Source: Streptomyces sp. CB02923
Lineage (GTDB): Bacteria > Actinomycetota > Actinomycetes > Streptomycetales > Streptomycetaceae
Direction: 5' to 3'
Assembly (NCBI RefSeq): GCF_001905005.1
Contig: NZ_LWKZ01000026.1
Coordinates: 124,001 to 188,000 of the forward strand
DNA: 64,000 nucleotides
Shown: positions 1-8,877 of the stretch, in pieces
Layout of the letters: each line of letters opens with the position of its first letter
How positions within the stretch are numbered: position 1 is the stretch's first letter
Program-made: the position numbers and the translations under genes
The notes under the pieces: model-generated
The model's database searches: none
The model's input: the letters and a program-made list of their open reading frames with translations, nothing else
Told to the model about the DNA's origin: nothing

Positions 1-1671
1 CGGCGCGGGGGATTCCAGCAGCGAGGTGTCCACCAGAAACTCCAGCGTCTTTCTGGCCTCTTCGGTGTCCAGGCCGAGTACGGCCGCGGCGGCGCCCAGG
101 GAGATGTCCGGCCCGCACGGCAGAGCCACCAGCCGGAAAGCGCGTGCCTGGCGGGCAGCGAGCTGCCCGTATCCCAGCTCGAAGGTGGCCTCGATCCCGA
201 GATCCCCGGCTTGGAGTTCCTGCAGCCGACGACGTTCGTCAGCCAGTTTGCGTACGAGGTCGGCGGCGGTCCAGGCGCGGCGTGCCACCAGGCGGGCGGC
301 GGCGATCCGGATGGCCAGCGGCAGACCGCCGCACACCGCGACCACCGCCTGGGCGTCCTCCCCTCCTTCACCGGTGATGCGGGCGAACAGGGCAAGCGCC
401 TCCCGTGGCCGCATGACGTCCAGGGCCACCACATGTGTGCCCGCCAGGTGGGCCAGCCGGTTGCGGCCGGTGACCAGGGCGGCACAGCCGTCCGTGCCCG
501 GCAGCAGGGGGCGGACCTGGGCGGCGTCACGGGCGTTGTCCAGCAGGACCAGGACGCGGCGGCCGTCGAGTACGGACCGGTAGAGCGCGGCGCGCTCGCT
601 CACCCCCTCGGGGATGGCACAGTCCGATACCCCCAGAGCCCGCAGGAAGGCCCCCAGTACGGTCTCCGGCTCGACCGGACGCGGTCCGCAGCCCTGAAGA
701 TCGACGTACAGCTGCCCGCCCGGGAAGAACGGCCGGACGGCGTGCGCGACATGCACCGCCAAGGCGGTCTTGCCGACGCCGCCGGTCCCTCCGACCATGC
801 ACAGGGGCACCCCGCTCCCCTTGCGCGCACCGAGGTGCGCGATCAGTTCCTCGACCAGCGCGGACCGTCCGGTGAAATCCCGGATGTCGAGGGGGAGCTG
901 AGCCGGTCGGCCCCGGGCCGCGCCCGCACCCGCCCCCGCCCGCGCGCCCGCGCCCACTCCCGCGCCCGCGTAGCTCGGGCGCCCCCCTACGGGGGAGGGC
1001 AGTTCGAGGGCGGGCAGGCGGGGGACGGCCCGCAGGGTACGTCGATGCGGTTCGGAGAGCCCTGCCGAGGGGGCCACGCCCCGAGCCCCGGCTGTCAGCG
1101 CCGTCATTTCCGCCACCACCTCCGCTTGTTGCCCCGCCTCCAGCTCCAGGGCGAGACAGGTTTCCACCAGGCTGAGGCGGCGTTCTGCCAGGCGGGTGCG
1201 CCAGGTCGCACCGTACGGGCCCGGCACACCGGTCAGTGGCTCATCGGTCCACAGTTCCAGGGCCCGGACCAGCAGTTCGCGGGCGCGGGCCGGGTCACCT
1301 GAACGACGCGCCTGCTCGGCCTCGGCCGCGAGCCGTTCGGCGCGTGCCAGGTCGAGCGCGCCCTCACCGACGCGTAACGCATAGCCATCGGCCCCGCTTA
1401 CCAGTATGCCGGCGTCCGGCCCCAAGACTCTGCGGAGCCGACACGCGTACTCGTGCAGGTCGGCCATCGCGGTGGGCAGCGGGTTCTCCCCCCACAGGGC
1501 ACGGATCAACTCCACTGTCGAGATGCCACGCCCGTCCTGCATCAACAGAACGGCGAGCAGAGCCCGCTGTTGCGGCGAACCGGCATCGAGCTGTCGTGGC
1601 CCGCGCCAGACCCCGACCGGTCCCAGCACCGTGAACCGCAACTTCCGCCCGTCCCCCGCAGCGCCGGCCAT
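1..1671 (-). CDS. SARP/AfsR-type transcriptional activator, 3' end beyond window
   Basis: The frame is open from an ATG at 1671 to the window edge, giving 557 codons of a longer protein. Residues about 1-95 look like a winged-helix OmpR-type DNA-binding domain. Residues about 100-245 resemble the bacterial transcriptional activation (BTAD) helices. A glycine/alanine/arginine-rich linker follows, then an NB-ARC-type ATPase with a Walker A motif (GGTGGVGKTA) near residue 295, a LLDNARD Walker B-like stretch and a CGGLPLAI motif. This is the layout of AfsR-like Streptomyces antibiotic regulatory proteins, which usually bind heptameric repeats and recruit RNA polymerase at cluster promoters. It is divergent from the terpene operon, so control of that operon is a reasonable inference. 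The C-terminal part, possibly TPR repeats, is not visible. Confidence 0.9.
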   Translation of the reverse strand, partial: MAGAAGDGRKLRFTVLGPVGVWRGPRQLDAGSPQQRALLAVLLMQDGRGISTVELIRALWGENPLPTAMADLHEYACRLRRVLGPDAGILVSGADGYALRVGEGALDLARAERLAAEAEQARRSGDPARARELLVRALELWTDEPLTGVPGPYGATWRTRLAERRLSLVETCLALELEAGQQAEVVAEMTALTAGARGVAPSAGLSEPHRRTLRAVPRLPALELPSPVGGRPSYAGAGVGAGARAGAGAGAARGRPAQLPLDIRDFTGRSALVEELIAHLGARKGSGVPLCMVGGTGGVGKTALAVHVAHAVRPFFPGGQLYVDLQGCGPRPVEPETVLGAFLRALGVSDCAIPEGVSERAALYRSVLDGRRVLVLLDNARDAAQVRPLLPGTDGCAALVTGRNRLAHLAGTHVVALDVMRPREALALFARITGEGGEDAQAVVAVCGGLPLAIRIAAARLVARRAWTAADLVRKLADERRRLQELQAGDLGIEATFELGYGQLAARQARAFRLVALPCGPDISLGAAAAVLGLDTEEARKTLEFLVDTSLLESPAP

Positions 1672-2548
1672 GGACGTCTCACATCCCGCACTTGGTGTTC
1701 CGGCCTGCCAGTCTTCCACGCATGCACCCGGAAGGCCACGCAAGGACAGCCAATGCAAGCGGAGCGTGATGAACGGTCCGAGGCATTCGGGCAGGAATGC
1801 CGCCGTGCCGTGGTGGGCCGTGAAAGCAGACGTTCGCGTTGCTGTCCGGCCCTATTCGCAGGCGGCGAGGCCGAGTTGCACACGGCTGCTCCCGTTTCCG
1901 CACGGCCGGTGCTCTCCTGCGGAGAATCTCGCCTGTGTGAGTAGTGGGGATTTCCAATTTTCAACCACACCCGCGGCGAGCACAGTCCAGTGCCCCCCTT
2001 GTTGCTGCCGTGTGGCGGACAGTCTCCTGTACGAGGTGGTGCCTGCGCCGCCGGAGAGGGAGCCGGGCATTCGCGATGTGCGGCGTGACAGCCGCGCACC
2101 GAGCGCCGGTTGATTCGAACCGCAGTCGGTATGTGTTCCGGTCGACTTGGCGCCGGAGGCGTCGCATACCGCTCGCCGGTCCGTCCGCCCAGGTGAGCGG
2201 CCGTCTTGGGCCAAAGGTTTGTCATGCTCAGAGTTGCGTCCCGGGCTGTCTTCCCGGCGTCACGCGGGAATATCCGCCCGTCGATTCCGCCGGGTCTGTA
2301 GACCGGGCGAGCCGGATTGGAGCGCCCAGGTGGCGCCCTCCGCGTGAGCCGGCGCGACTGCGACGCGCCGGCTGCCTCCGGCGGCCATGCTGAGCCAGGG
2401 AGACAACTGCGGGACGTAAGTGATTTATGGCTCGAAAGCAATTCATCGTCTTACATACTGGGATTTGCCGCCCCGAGGGTCCTGACGCTCCCCCCGCCCC
2501 GTCGCTAGCGTGCGCCGCACAGCCCAGCCCGATGATGGGGAGAGTCGT
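1672..2548. other. Intergenic region between the SARP gene and the terpene operon
   Basis: About 880 bases separate the two divergent genes and should hold both promoters. I see no convincing gene; the open frames here lack good start sites and family signatures. The stretch at about 2415-2465 is AT-richer than its surroundings and could hold the encapsulin promoter, but I cannot assign -35 and -10 boxes with confidence. Small palindromes occur at 2107-2122 and 2293-2304. Confidence 0.5.
2293..2304. promoter_or_regulatory. Small perfect palindrome, possible operator
   Basis: GGTCT and AGACC are separated by two bases, about 250 bases upstream of the encapsulin start and 620 bases upstream of the SARP start. 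The two-fold symmetry suits a dimeric repressor. No protein is assigned, and a palindrome of this size can occur by chance in a region this long. Confidence 0.25.
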
Positions 2549-3973
2549 ATGTCGACAGAGACAGGTCACACGGGTTCTGAGGGCACGTCGGAGCAGGTCG
2601 CGGCACAGACCGCGCTGAGCACAGCGGCAGCCAGGAATCTGGCGACGACCACGAAGACGCCCCCGCAGATGCAGGGCATCACCTCGCGATGGCTGCTGCG
2701 TGTCCTTCCCTGGGCGCAGGTCTCGGGAGGCACCTACCGGGTGAACCGGAGGCTCAGTTACACCGTCGGCCACGGGCGGGTGAGCTTCGTCCAGACCGGC
2801 GCGGAAGCACGGCTGGTGCCGCCGAGCCTGGGCGAACTGCCCGTGCTGCGCGGCCTGGACGACCAGGAGCTGCTCGCCGAGCTGGCCGGCCGGTTCACCC
2901 AGCGGGACGTCGAGCAGGGAGAGGTGGTCGTCGAACGGGGAGCCGCCGTCGACCAGGTCTTCGTCGTCGCGCACGGCAAGCTCAACCGGATCGGCGAAGG
3001 GCCCTTCGGGGACGCCGAGCTGGTACTCGGCGTGCTGGCGGACGGCGACCACTTCGGTGACGAGGCGCTCACCGAGACGGAGAGCACCTGGCCGTACGCG
3101 GTGAAGGCGGCCACGGCCGCCACCCTGCTGGCACTGCCCCGGCAGGCGTTCGTCAGCCTGCGCGAGCGCTCCACGGCGCTCCAGGAGCAGGTCGAGCGGT
3201 ACCTCGCCGACGCCGCGCAGCCGCAGAACAGGAAGGGCGAGGCGGACATCGATCTGGTGGCGGGCCATGTGGGCGAGCCCGCGCTGCCCGGCACCTACGT
3301 GGAGTACGAGCTTCGGCCGCGCGAGTACGAGCTGAGCGTCGCGCAGACCGTACTGAAGATCCACACCCGGGTCGCCGACCTCTACAACCAGCCCATGAAC
3401 CAGACCGAGCAGCAGCTGCGGCTGACCATCGAGGCGCTGCGCGAGCGCCAGGAGCACGAACTCGTCAACAACCGCGAATTCGGGCTGCTGCACAACGCCG
3501 ACTACGACCAGCGCATCAGCACCCTCACCGGGCCGCCCACGCCGGACGACCTGGACGAGCTGCTCTCCCGGCGCCGCCGGACCAAGGTGCTGCTGGCCCA
3601 CCCGCGTGCCATCTCCGCCTTCTTCCGGGAGTGCAACCGGCGCGGTGTCTATCCGTCCAACGCCGAGCTGAACGGCCGCTCCGTGGCCGCCTGGCGCGGG
3701 GTGCCGCTGCTGCCGTGCAACAAGATCCCGGTCAGCGACGCCGGAACCAGCTCCGTCTTCGCGATGCGTACCGGCGAGGAGGACCAGGGTGTCGTCGGGC
3801 TGCACCAGACCGGCATCCCCGACGAGTACGAGCCCGGCCTGTCCGTGCGGTTCATGGGGATCGACGACAAGGCCGTCATCAGGTACCTGGTCAGCGCGTA
3901 CTACTCGGCTGCCGTGCTGGTGCCCGACGCGCTGGGTGTGCTGGAGAACGTCGAGGTCGCGCGCCACGACTGA
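2549..3973 (+). CDS. Family 2B encapsulin nanocompartment shell protein (cyclic-nucleotide-binding-like insertion)
   Basis: This 474-residue protein should self-assemble into an HK97-fold shell in the cytoplasm. Residues about 1-60 form a flexible N-terminal arm rich in T, A and Q. Residues about 95-220 resemble a cyclic-nucleotide-binding domain. The rest (for example DYDQRIST, LLSRRRRTKVLLAHP, and a C-terminal SVRFMGIDDKAVIRYLVSAY strand) has the phage-capsid-like fold described for family 2 encapsulins. In Streptomyces the homologue precedes the 2-methylisoborneol cyclase and methyltransferase genes and packages the cyclase. The same gene order occurs here. The start at 2549 is preceded by GGGGAG at good spacing; an in-frame upstream start at 2510 lacks one. 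In the insertion, the stretch after FGDEAL reads TETESTWPYAVKAA and lacks the arginine that binds cyclic-nucleotide phosphate, so cAMP binding is doubtful. Confidence 0.9.
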   Translation: MSTETGHTGSEGTSEQVAAQTALSTAAARNLATTTKTPPQMQGITSRWLLRVLPWAQVSGGTYRVNRRLSYTVGHGRVSFVQTGAEARLVPPSLGELPVLRGLDDQELLAELAGRFTQRDVEQGEVVVERGAAVDQVFVVAHGKLNRIGEGPFGDAELVLGVLADGDHFGDEALTETESTWPYAVKAATAATLLALPRQAFVSLRERSTALQEQVERYLADAAQPQNRKGEADIDLVAGHVGEPALPGTYVEYELRPREYELSVAQTVLKIHTRVADLYNQPMNQTEQQLRLTIEALRERQEHELVNNREFGLLHNADYDQRISTLTGPPTPDDLDELLSRRRRTKVLLAHPRAISAFFRECNRRGVYPSNAELNGRSVAAWRGVPLLPCNKIPVSDAGTSSVFAMRTGEEDQGVVGLHQTGIPDEYEPGLSVRFMGIDDKAVIRYLVSAYYSAAVLVPDALGVLENVEVARHD

Positions 3974-4035
3974 CCGGTGAGCGGCGAGCGGTCGCCGCTG
4001 CGTCGAAGAGCCCACCGCGAGGTACGGAGACAGCG

Positions 4036-6480
4036 ATGGACGATCAAACGGACGCCGGCCCCGGGCCGAAGCCTCCGGAGTTCTACCTGCCGGGCCCGGC
4101 GCGGCTCAACCCGCATGTGGAGGAGGCGCGCAGCCACTGCCGGGCCTGGGCCGCGCGCATGGGAATCCTGCGGTCCGACGCGCGCGGCGACGGCGCGGCG
4201 GGGGCGGGGCCCGGGGCGCCGGACGGGGCCCCGCCCGAACAGCCTGCGACCGAGGGTGCCGAGGGCGCTGCGGGGCCACCCGCAGACGAGAGCACTGCGG
4301 GGCGATCCGCTGACGAGGGCGTGCAGGGCTGGGACGAGGATGCCTTCGCGGCGGCGGACTACGGTCTGCTGGCCGCGCTGGGCCACCCGGACGCCCCGGC
4401 CGAACAGCTCGGCCTGCTCGCGGACTGGTACGCCTGGCGGTACTACTTCGCGGACCGCTTCACGGCCGACCATCTGCTCGGGCGGAACACGGAGGCCGCG
4501 GCCGTATACGCCGCCCGGCTCCGTGAGCTCGTCACCGAAGCGGCCGGAAGCGGTCACGGGGGTGGCGAGGGCGACGGCGAGGAAGACGGAGACGGCGAAG
4601 GAGACGGGGCGCGGGCCGCCGGGGCCGAACCGTCCGAGAGCGACCCGGTGGAGCGCGCCCTGGCCGATCTCTGGGCGCGTACGTCGCGCGACCACGGGAC
4701 CGAGTGGCGCGAGCGGTTCGCCGAGGCGGTCCTCGGTCTCGTCGACGGCGCCCGCTGGGAGCTGGCCAACCTCGACGCCGGACGGGTGCCCAACCCCCTC
4801 GACTACGTCGCGGGCCGGCGCGGCGCGGGCGGCGGACCGTGGTCGGCCCACCTGGTCGAGCACGTCACGGCGTTCGAGCTGCCCCGCAGGGTTCTGCGCA
4901 CCCGGCCGACGAGGGTGCTGGGGGACGGTTTCGCCGACGCGGCAGGGTTACGTGCCGACATCGTCTCCTACCTCGGCGGGCAGTGGGCCGCGGAGGCGCC
5001 GAGCAACGGTGTCCAGGTGGTACAGCACTTCTTGGAGTGCGAGCCACAGCAGGCCGTCGAGGCGGCCAACCGACAACTCACCTCCCGCTTACGACAGTTC
5101 GAGCGCACAGAGGTGACGGAACTGCCGTTCCTGTTCGGTGAGCACGGGCTGCTCGTCACAGAGCGCGCCACCGTCCTCCACTACGTGTCCGGGCTGCGCG
5201 ACTGGCAGGCGGGCTTCCACGAGTGGCTGACACGGACGGCGGATGCCCCGCGTACGGCGCCGGGCGGGCGCGCGGGCGAAGGGTGGCCGCCGCCACCGGG
5301 CGGCGCGCGGGGATTCGGCGCCGCCGCCGGGCGGCTGTCCTCGGTACGTGCCGCGGAGCCGGGACCACGGAGCCGGGCAACCGATGACACCGAGGCGGTC
5401 CCGCAGCTTCCGGTCTACCGCGTGCCGTTCCGGACAACGGTCAATCCGTACGTGGACGCCGTGCGTGCCCACTCCGCTCAGTGGGCACGCGAGATGGGAA
5501 TGGTGCGCGACCCCGAAGGCTCCGGTGCCGGGCTGCCGCGTCCGTACGCGACTTTCGACGAGGCGTACCTGGCGGCGGCCGACGTTCCCCTTGTATCCGC
5601 GCTGTCGTTCCCCACGGCCTCGCAGGCGCGCCTGGAGCTCGCTGTCGACTGTTCGGTGTGGGGAACGCACGTGGGCGACTACCTCGACAGGTTCAAGCGG
5701 GCAAAGGACCTGGCCGGAGCGAGGATCCTGACCGAACGGCTGAAAGGTTTCACCCCGGATACGCCGGCCGCGATCCCCCTCCCGGTCAATCCGGCCGAGC
5801 GCGGGCTGGCGGACCTCTGGCGGCGTCTGCTGCCGACCGTGTCCGCACAGCAGCGTCAGCGCTGGCGCGACGACTTCGCCGCGTTCGGTGACGCTCTGCT
5901 GTGGCAGGTCGGCAATGCCGTCATGGAACGGCTGCCCGACCCGGTCGACTACCTCGAAATGCGCCGCGCGTCCTTCGGCGGGCTGCTGAACGTCGACAAG
6001 GTCGAGTACTGCCTGGAGCTGGAGATCCCGGACGACCTCTGGAACGCCGCCCCCGTCGCCACCCTCCGGGACATCACCAATGACGTCCTCGTCGTGAACA
6101 ACGACGCGGCCTCGTACGCCAAGGAGATGGCGGCGGAGGGCGCCGTCAACAACATCGTCTCGATCATCCGGGACTTCCTGGGCGGCGGCGACCCGGTCGC
6201 GGCCGCCCGGGTCGCCGCCGACCTGCTGGACGCCCGGGTCGGCGAGTTCCGGAGGGTCTCCGACGCACCGCTCACGGCACTCCTGGACCAGCGCCGCTCA
6301 CCGGATCCGGAAAGGCAGGCCCTCCAGTCCTTCGTGACCGGTCTGAAGTCCCTGATGGCGGGCGTACACCAGTGGGTCGACGACTCCGGCCGCTACGGGA
6401 ATCCGTCGTCGTCGGGCCGGGGAGCCCGTCCACAGACCGGGGCCGGCCTCCGTCCGGCCGGACACTCCGTTCCCCGGTGA
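4036..6480 (+). CDS. Two-domain terpene synthase-like protein with degenerate metal-binding motifs, putative encapsulin cargo
   Basis: This protein has 814 residues in two class I terpene-cyclase-like halves, as in geosmin synthase (FYLPGPARLNPHVEEAR at the start of domain 1; a second domain beginning near residue 455). Domain 1 has FADRF where an Asp-Asp-rich motif is expected, and ADIVSYLGGQ instead of an NDxxSxxKE-type NSE triad, so it is probably inactive. Domain 2 has HVGDYLDRF at the Asp-rich position, with the first aspartate lost, but keeps NNDAASYAKE, a good NSE motif. An acidic Gly/Glu/Asp insertion (about residues 175-195) and a Gly/Pro/Arg-rich interdomain linker (about residues 410-450) look disordered. 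In the related 2-methylisoborneol system a disordered N-terminal segment loads the cyclase into the shell, so one of these segments may serve that role. The start at 4036 follows GGAGA. The product is unknown and canonical geosmin synthesis is unlikely. Confidence 0.8.
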   Translation: MDDQTDAGPGPKPPEFYLPGPARLNPHVEEARSHCRAWAARMGILRSDARGDGAAGAGPGAPDGAPPEQPATEGAEGAAGPPADESTAGRSADEGVQGWDEDAFAAADYGLLAALGHPDAPAEQLGLLADWYAWRYYFADRFTADHLLGRNTEAAAVYAARLRELVTEAAGSGHGGGEGDGEEDGDGEGDGARAAGAEPSESDPVERALADLWARTSRDHGTEWRERFAEAVLGLVDGARWELANLDAGRVPNPLDYVAGRRGAGGGPWSAHLVEHVTAFELPRRVLRTRPTRVLGDGFADAAGLRADIVSYLGGQWAAEAPSNGVQVVQHFLECEPQQAVEAANRQLTSRLRQFERTEVTELPFLFGEHGLLVTERATVLHYVSGLRDWQAGFHEWLTRTADAPRTAPGGRAGEGWPPPPGGARGFGAAAGRLSSVRAAEPGPRSRATDDTEAVPQLPVYRVPFRTTVNPYVDAVRAHSAQWAREMGMVRDPEGSGAGLPRPYATFDEAYLAAADVPLVSALSFPTASQARLELAVDCSVWGTHVGDYLDRFKRAKDLAGARILTERLKGFTPDTPAAIPLPVNPAERGLADLWRRLLPTVSAQQRQRWRDDFAAFGDALLWQVGNAVMERLPDPVDYLEMRRASFGGLLNVDKVEYCLELEIPDDLWNAAPVATLRDITNDVLVVNNDAASYAKEMAAEGAVNNIVSIIRDFLGGGDPVAAARVAADLLDARVGEFRRVSDAPLTALLDQRRSPDPERQALQSFVTGLKSLMAGVHQWVDDSGRYGNPSSSGRGARPQTGAGLRPAGHSVPR

Positions 6481-6509
6481 GGAGCGGGCCGAGCATGCCA
6501 GGAGGAACC

Positions 6510-7397
6510 GTGTCCACTCAGCTGACCGCCGAAGAGATCACCGGGTCCGGTGAGGTATTCGACTATTACGCGAAGAAAATGGCCGACGTCATGCGCAAGT
6601 ACGGCCCGGGACCGCGGGTACATTTCCACCTCGGGCTCTTCCCGGCCGACGCCGTACCCAATACGTCGGTGCCGAGGGAAACGCTGCGCCAACGGCTCGT
6701 CGAGGCGCAGGAGAACATGCTCGACTTCGCCGCCGACGTGTGGGGAGTGGCCGCGTCCCCGCCGCGGCGCATTCTCGACGTGGGCTGCGGCCTGGGCGGT
6801 GGATCGATCTACTGGGCCCAGCGCTTCGGGTCCGCCGTGACCGCGGTGACGAACATGCCGGGGGATGTGCCGCTGGTCAAGGAACTCGTCGCCAGGGCCG
6901 AGATGTCGCATCTGGTGGAACCGCTGCTCATGGACGCCCACGACATGGACCTCCCGATGCGGCACAACGCGGCCGTCGCGTTCGAGAGCGTCTGCCACAT
7001 GGACCGGCGGCGGGTGTTCCCCGCCGTGGCGCGGGCGCTGGAGCGCGGCGGCTGGTTCGCGCTGGAGGATCATTTCCTGCTCCGCGGCGAATGGGCCGGC
7101 ACGATCGACGGCTACTACCGGACGAATCTCGGAAGCGTACAGGAATACCAGGACATCGCCGCCTCCTGCGGATTCGTCCTCGAACACAACACGGATATCA
7201 CCGACCAGGTCGTGGAATTCTGGGTGCAGAGCATGGCGTGGACCGCATCCGAACTCGACCACGCGTATGCGACGCAGCAGTGGTCACTGCCGGAGCGACG
7301 GCTGACGGACTCCGCTGTCGCGCACGGCAGGTTTTTCCGCGCCTGGCGTGACAGGGCGGTCGAAACACGACTGCTGCTCTTCCGTCTCCGCGGCTGA
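6510..7397 (+). CDS. SAM-dependent methyltransferase, prenyl diphosphate C-methyltransferase-like
   Basis: This is a class I methyltransferase of 295 residues. Motif I (LDVGCGLGGGS, about residues 89-99) binds S-adenosylmethionine; AVAFESVCHMDRR and the later acidic stretches fit the cyclopropane-synthase/geranyl diphosphate methyltransferase branch. In encapsulin 2B loci this position encodes the enzyme that methylates geranyl diphosphate before cyclisation. I infer C-methylation of an allylic prenyl diphosphate, but methylation of a cyclised terpene is possible. I chose the GTG at 6510 because AGGAGG lies just upstream (6500-6505); an in-frame ATG at 6495 would add five residues. It follows the cyclase stop by about 30 bases, so co-transcription is likely. 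Confidence 0.8.
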   Translation: MSTQLTAEEITGSGEVFDYYAKKMADVMRKYGPGPRVHFHLGLFPADAVPNTSVPRETLRQRLVEAQENMLDFAADVWGVAASPPRRILDVGCGLGGGSIYWAQRFGSAVTAVTNMPGDVPLVKELVARAEMSHLVEPLLMDAHDMDLPMRHNAAVAFESVCHMDRRRVFPAVARALERGGWFALEDHFLLRGEWAGTIDGYYRTNLGSVQEYQDIAASCGFVLEHNTDITDQVVEFWVQSMAWTASELDHAYATQQWSLPERRLTDSAVAHGRFFRAWRDRAVETRLLLFRLRG

Positions 7398-7453
7398 CCT
7401 CCCCTCCCTCCGCACCGGTCCGCCCCGCGATCAACCGAACGACAGAGGACGCG

Positions 7454-8722
7454 ATGAGCCCAGCAGATGCCCCCGTGGACCGCCCGCCGATGGTCGACGA
7501 CCCGCACTTTCCCGCCGACCCCTATCCGACGTACGCCTGGCTGCGCACACACCGTCCCACCCACCGCATCCCGCTGTCACGCGGCGGACACGGCTGGCTG
7601 CTGACCCGGTACGCCGATGTGCTGGCGGCGATGTCCGACGAGCGCCTCAGCAAGAACAACCACTACATCAGCCACGGAGTCAGCGACCCGTACGCGGAGT
7701 CCCGGCTCAGTGCCAACCTGCTCTCCCTGGACCCGCCCGACCACACCCGGCTGCGCCGCCTGGTGTCCCGGGCCTTCACCCCCCGGCGCATGGAGCGCAT
7801 CCGGCTGCGGGTGCACGACATCGCCCGGGAGCTGATCGGGACGCTGCCCTGCGCCGAGCCCGTCGACCTGATCTCCTCCTACGCCCTGCCGCTGCCCTTC
7901 CGCGTCATCTGCGAACTGCTGGGTGTGCACGGGCTGATCGACCGGGACGAGTTCCACGCGTGCGTCCTGAGGGTCTTCGCGCCGCCCGCGGGCACCCCGG
8001 CCGGCCACCTCACCGGGCATGTCACCCGGCTGGAGCAGTACTTCGCGCACCTGATCGACGCCAAGCGCCACCGGCCGGGAGACGATCTGCTCAGTGCGCT
8101 GATCTCGGCCCACGACGCCGAGGACGGCTCCCTGACCGAGGACGAACTGCTCTCCATGACCATGCTGATGCTGGTCGCCGGCTACGCCAACACCGTCAAC
8201 CTGATCGGCAACAGCGTTCACACCCTGCTCACCGCTCGGCACGCCACGGCCGAACTGCGGGCCGACGCCGCACTGATCCCCGGGGCGGTCGAGGAGATGC
8301 TGCGCTACGAGTCGCCCATCGAGCGCGTACCGACCCTCGTGACGCGCGAACCCGTCGTCTACAGCGGGGTACGGATCGACCCGGGCGAAGTGATCTACGC
8401 GTGTGTGGCCAGCGCCAACCGCGATCCGGAGCGGTTCGCCGACCCGGACCGCTTCGACCCGCACCGCCGCGACATCGGTCACCACCTCGGCTTCGGCCAG
8501 GGCATCCACTACTGCCTGGGCGCGTCACTCGCCCGTATCGAGGGCGAGGTCGCGCTGGCCGAACTGCTGGACGCCTTCGACGACATGACGCAGGCGGTGC
8601 CGGAGGCGGAGCTGAACTGGCGCTCCACCTTCCTCTTCCGCAGCCTGGCCGAACTGCCCGTCGCGCTCACACCGAGCCGGACACCGGCGGGGGCCGGGCC
8701 CGGCGCGCACACCGGTCCATGA
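7454..8722 (+). CDS. Cytochrome P450
   Basis: This soluble bacterial P450 has 422 residues. The haem-binding loop FGQGIHYCLG places the ligand cysteine at residue 354; the K-helix EMLR (ExxR) and the DPERFADPDRFDPHR meander region are present. The I-helix reads MLVAGYANTVN, where the usual acid-alcohol pair is replaced by Ala-Asn-Thr, so proton delivery may differ from the norm. It lies between the methyltransferase and the prenyl synthase, so it probably oxidises the terpene product. Ferredoxin and reductase partners are not encoded nearby. Confidence 0.9.
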   Translation: MSPADAPVDRPPMVDDPHFPADPYPTYAWLRTHRPTHRIPLSRGGHGWLLTRYADVLAAMSDERLSKNNHYISHGVSDPYAESRLSANLLSLDPPDHTRLRRLVSRAFTPRRMERIRLRVHDIARELIGTLPCAEPVDLISSYALPLPFRVICELLGVHGLIDRDEFHACVLRVFAPPAGTPAGHLTGHVTRLEQYFAHLIDAKRHRPGDDLLSALISAHDAEDGSLTEDELLSMTMLMLVAGYANTVNLIGNSVHTLLTARHATAELRADAALIPGAVEEMLRYESPIERVPTLVTREPVVYSGVRIDPGEVIYACVASANRDPERFADPDRFDPHRRDIGHHLGFGQGIHYCLGASLARIEGEVALAELLDAFDDMTQAVPEAELNWRSTFLFRSLAELPVALTPSRTPAGAGPGAHTGP

Positions 8723-8765
8723 GACCGCGGCCCGGGAGGGGGTCCGGGCCCGGGAGCCGCCGCCG

Positions 8766-8850
8766 CGCAGGCCGTCCGGTGGCCTGCCGCCGGCCGTCCG
8801 GTGGCTTCCGCAGACTGCCCGATGGCTTCCGCAGGCCGTGCAGTGGCTTT
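8766..8850. repeat. Four degenerate 21-22-bp tandem repeats between P450 and prenyl synthase genes
   Basis: Four copies of a unit resembling GCAGGCCGTCCGGTGGCTTCC follow one another; the TGGC anchor recurs at 8780, 8802, 8823 and 8844. The array fills most of the gap between two genes that otherwise look like one operon. It could be a transcript spacer, a protein-binding array or a variable-number repeat. Confidence 0.7.
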
Positions 8851-8877
8851 CCCTGACATCGACGCTGGGGGACGTTC

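Noticed and set aside
2228..4015. Long minus-strand open frame opposite the encapsulin gene
   Set aside because: Translation is repetitive with no family signature, and it mirrors the third-codon-position bias of the encapsulin gene.
4036..6480. Calling the cyclase geosmin synthase or 2-methylisoborneol synthase
   Set aside because: The two-domain layout excludes typical 2-methylisoborneol synthase, and loss of the DDHFLE-type and NSE motifs in domain 1 excludes a standard geosmin synthase.
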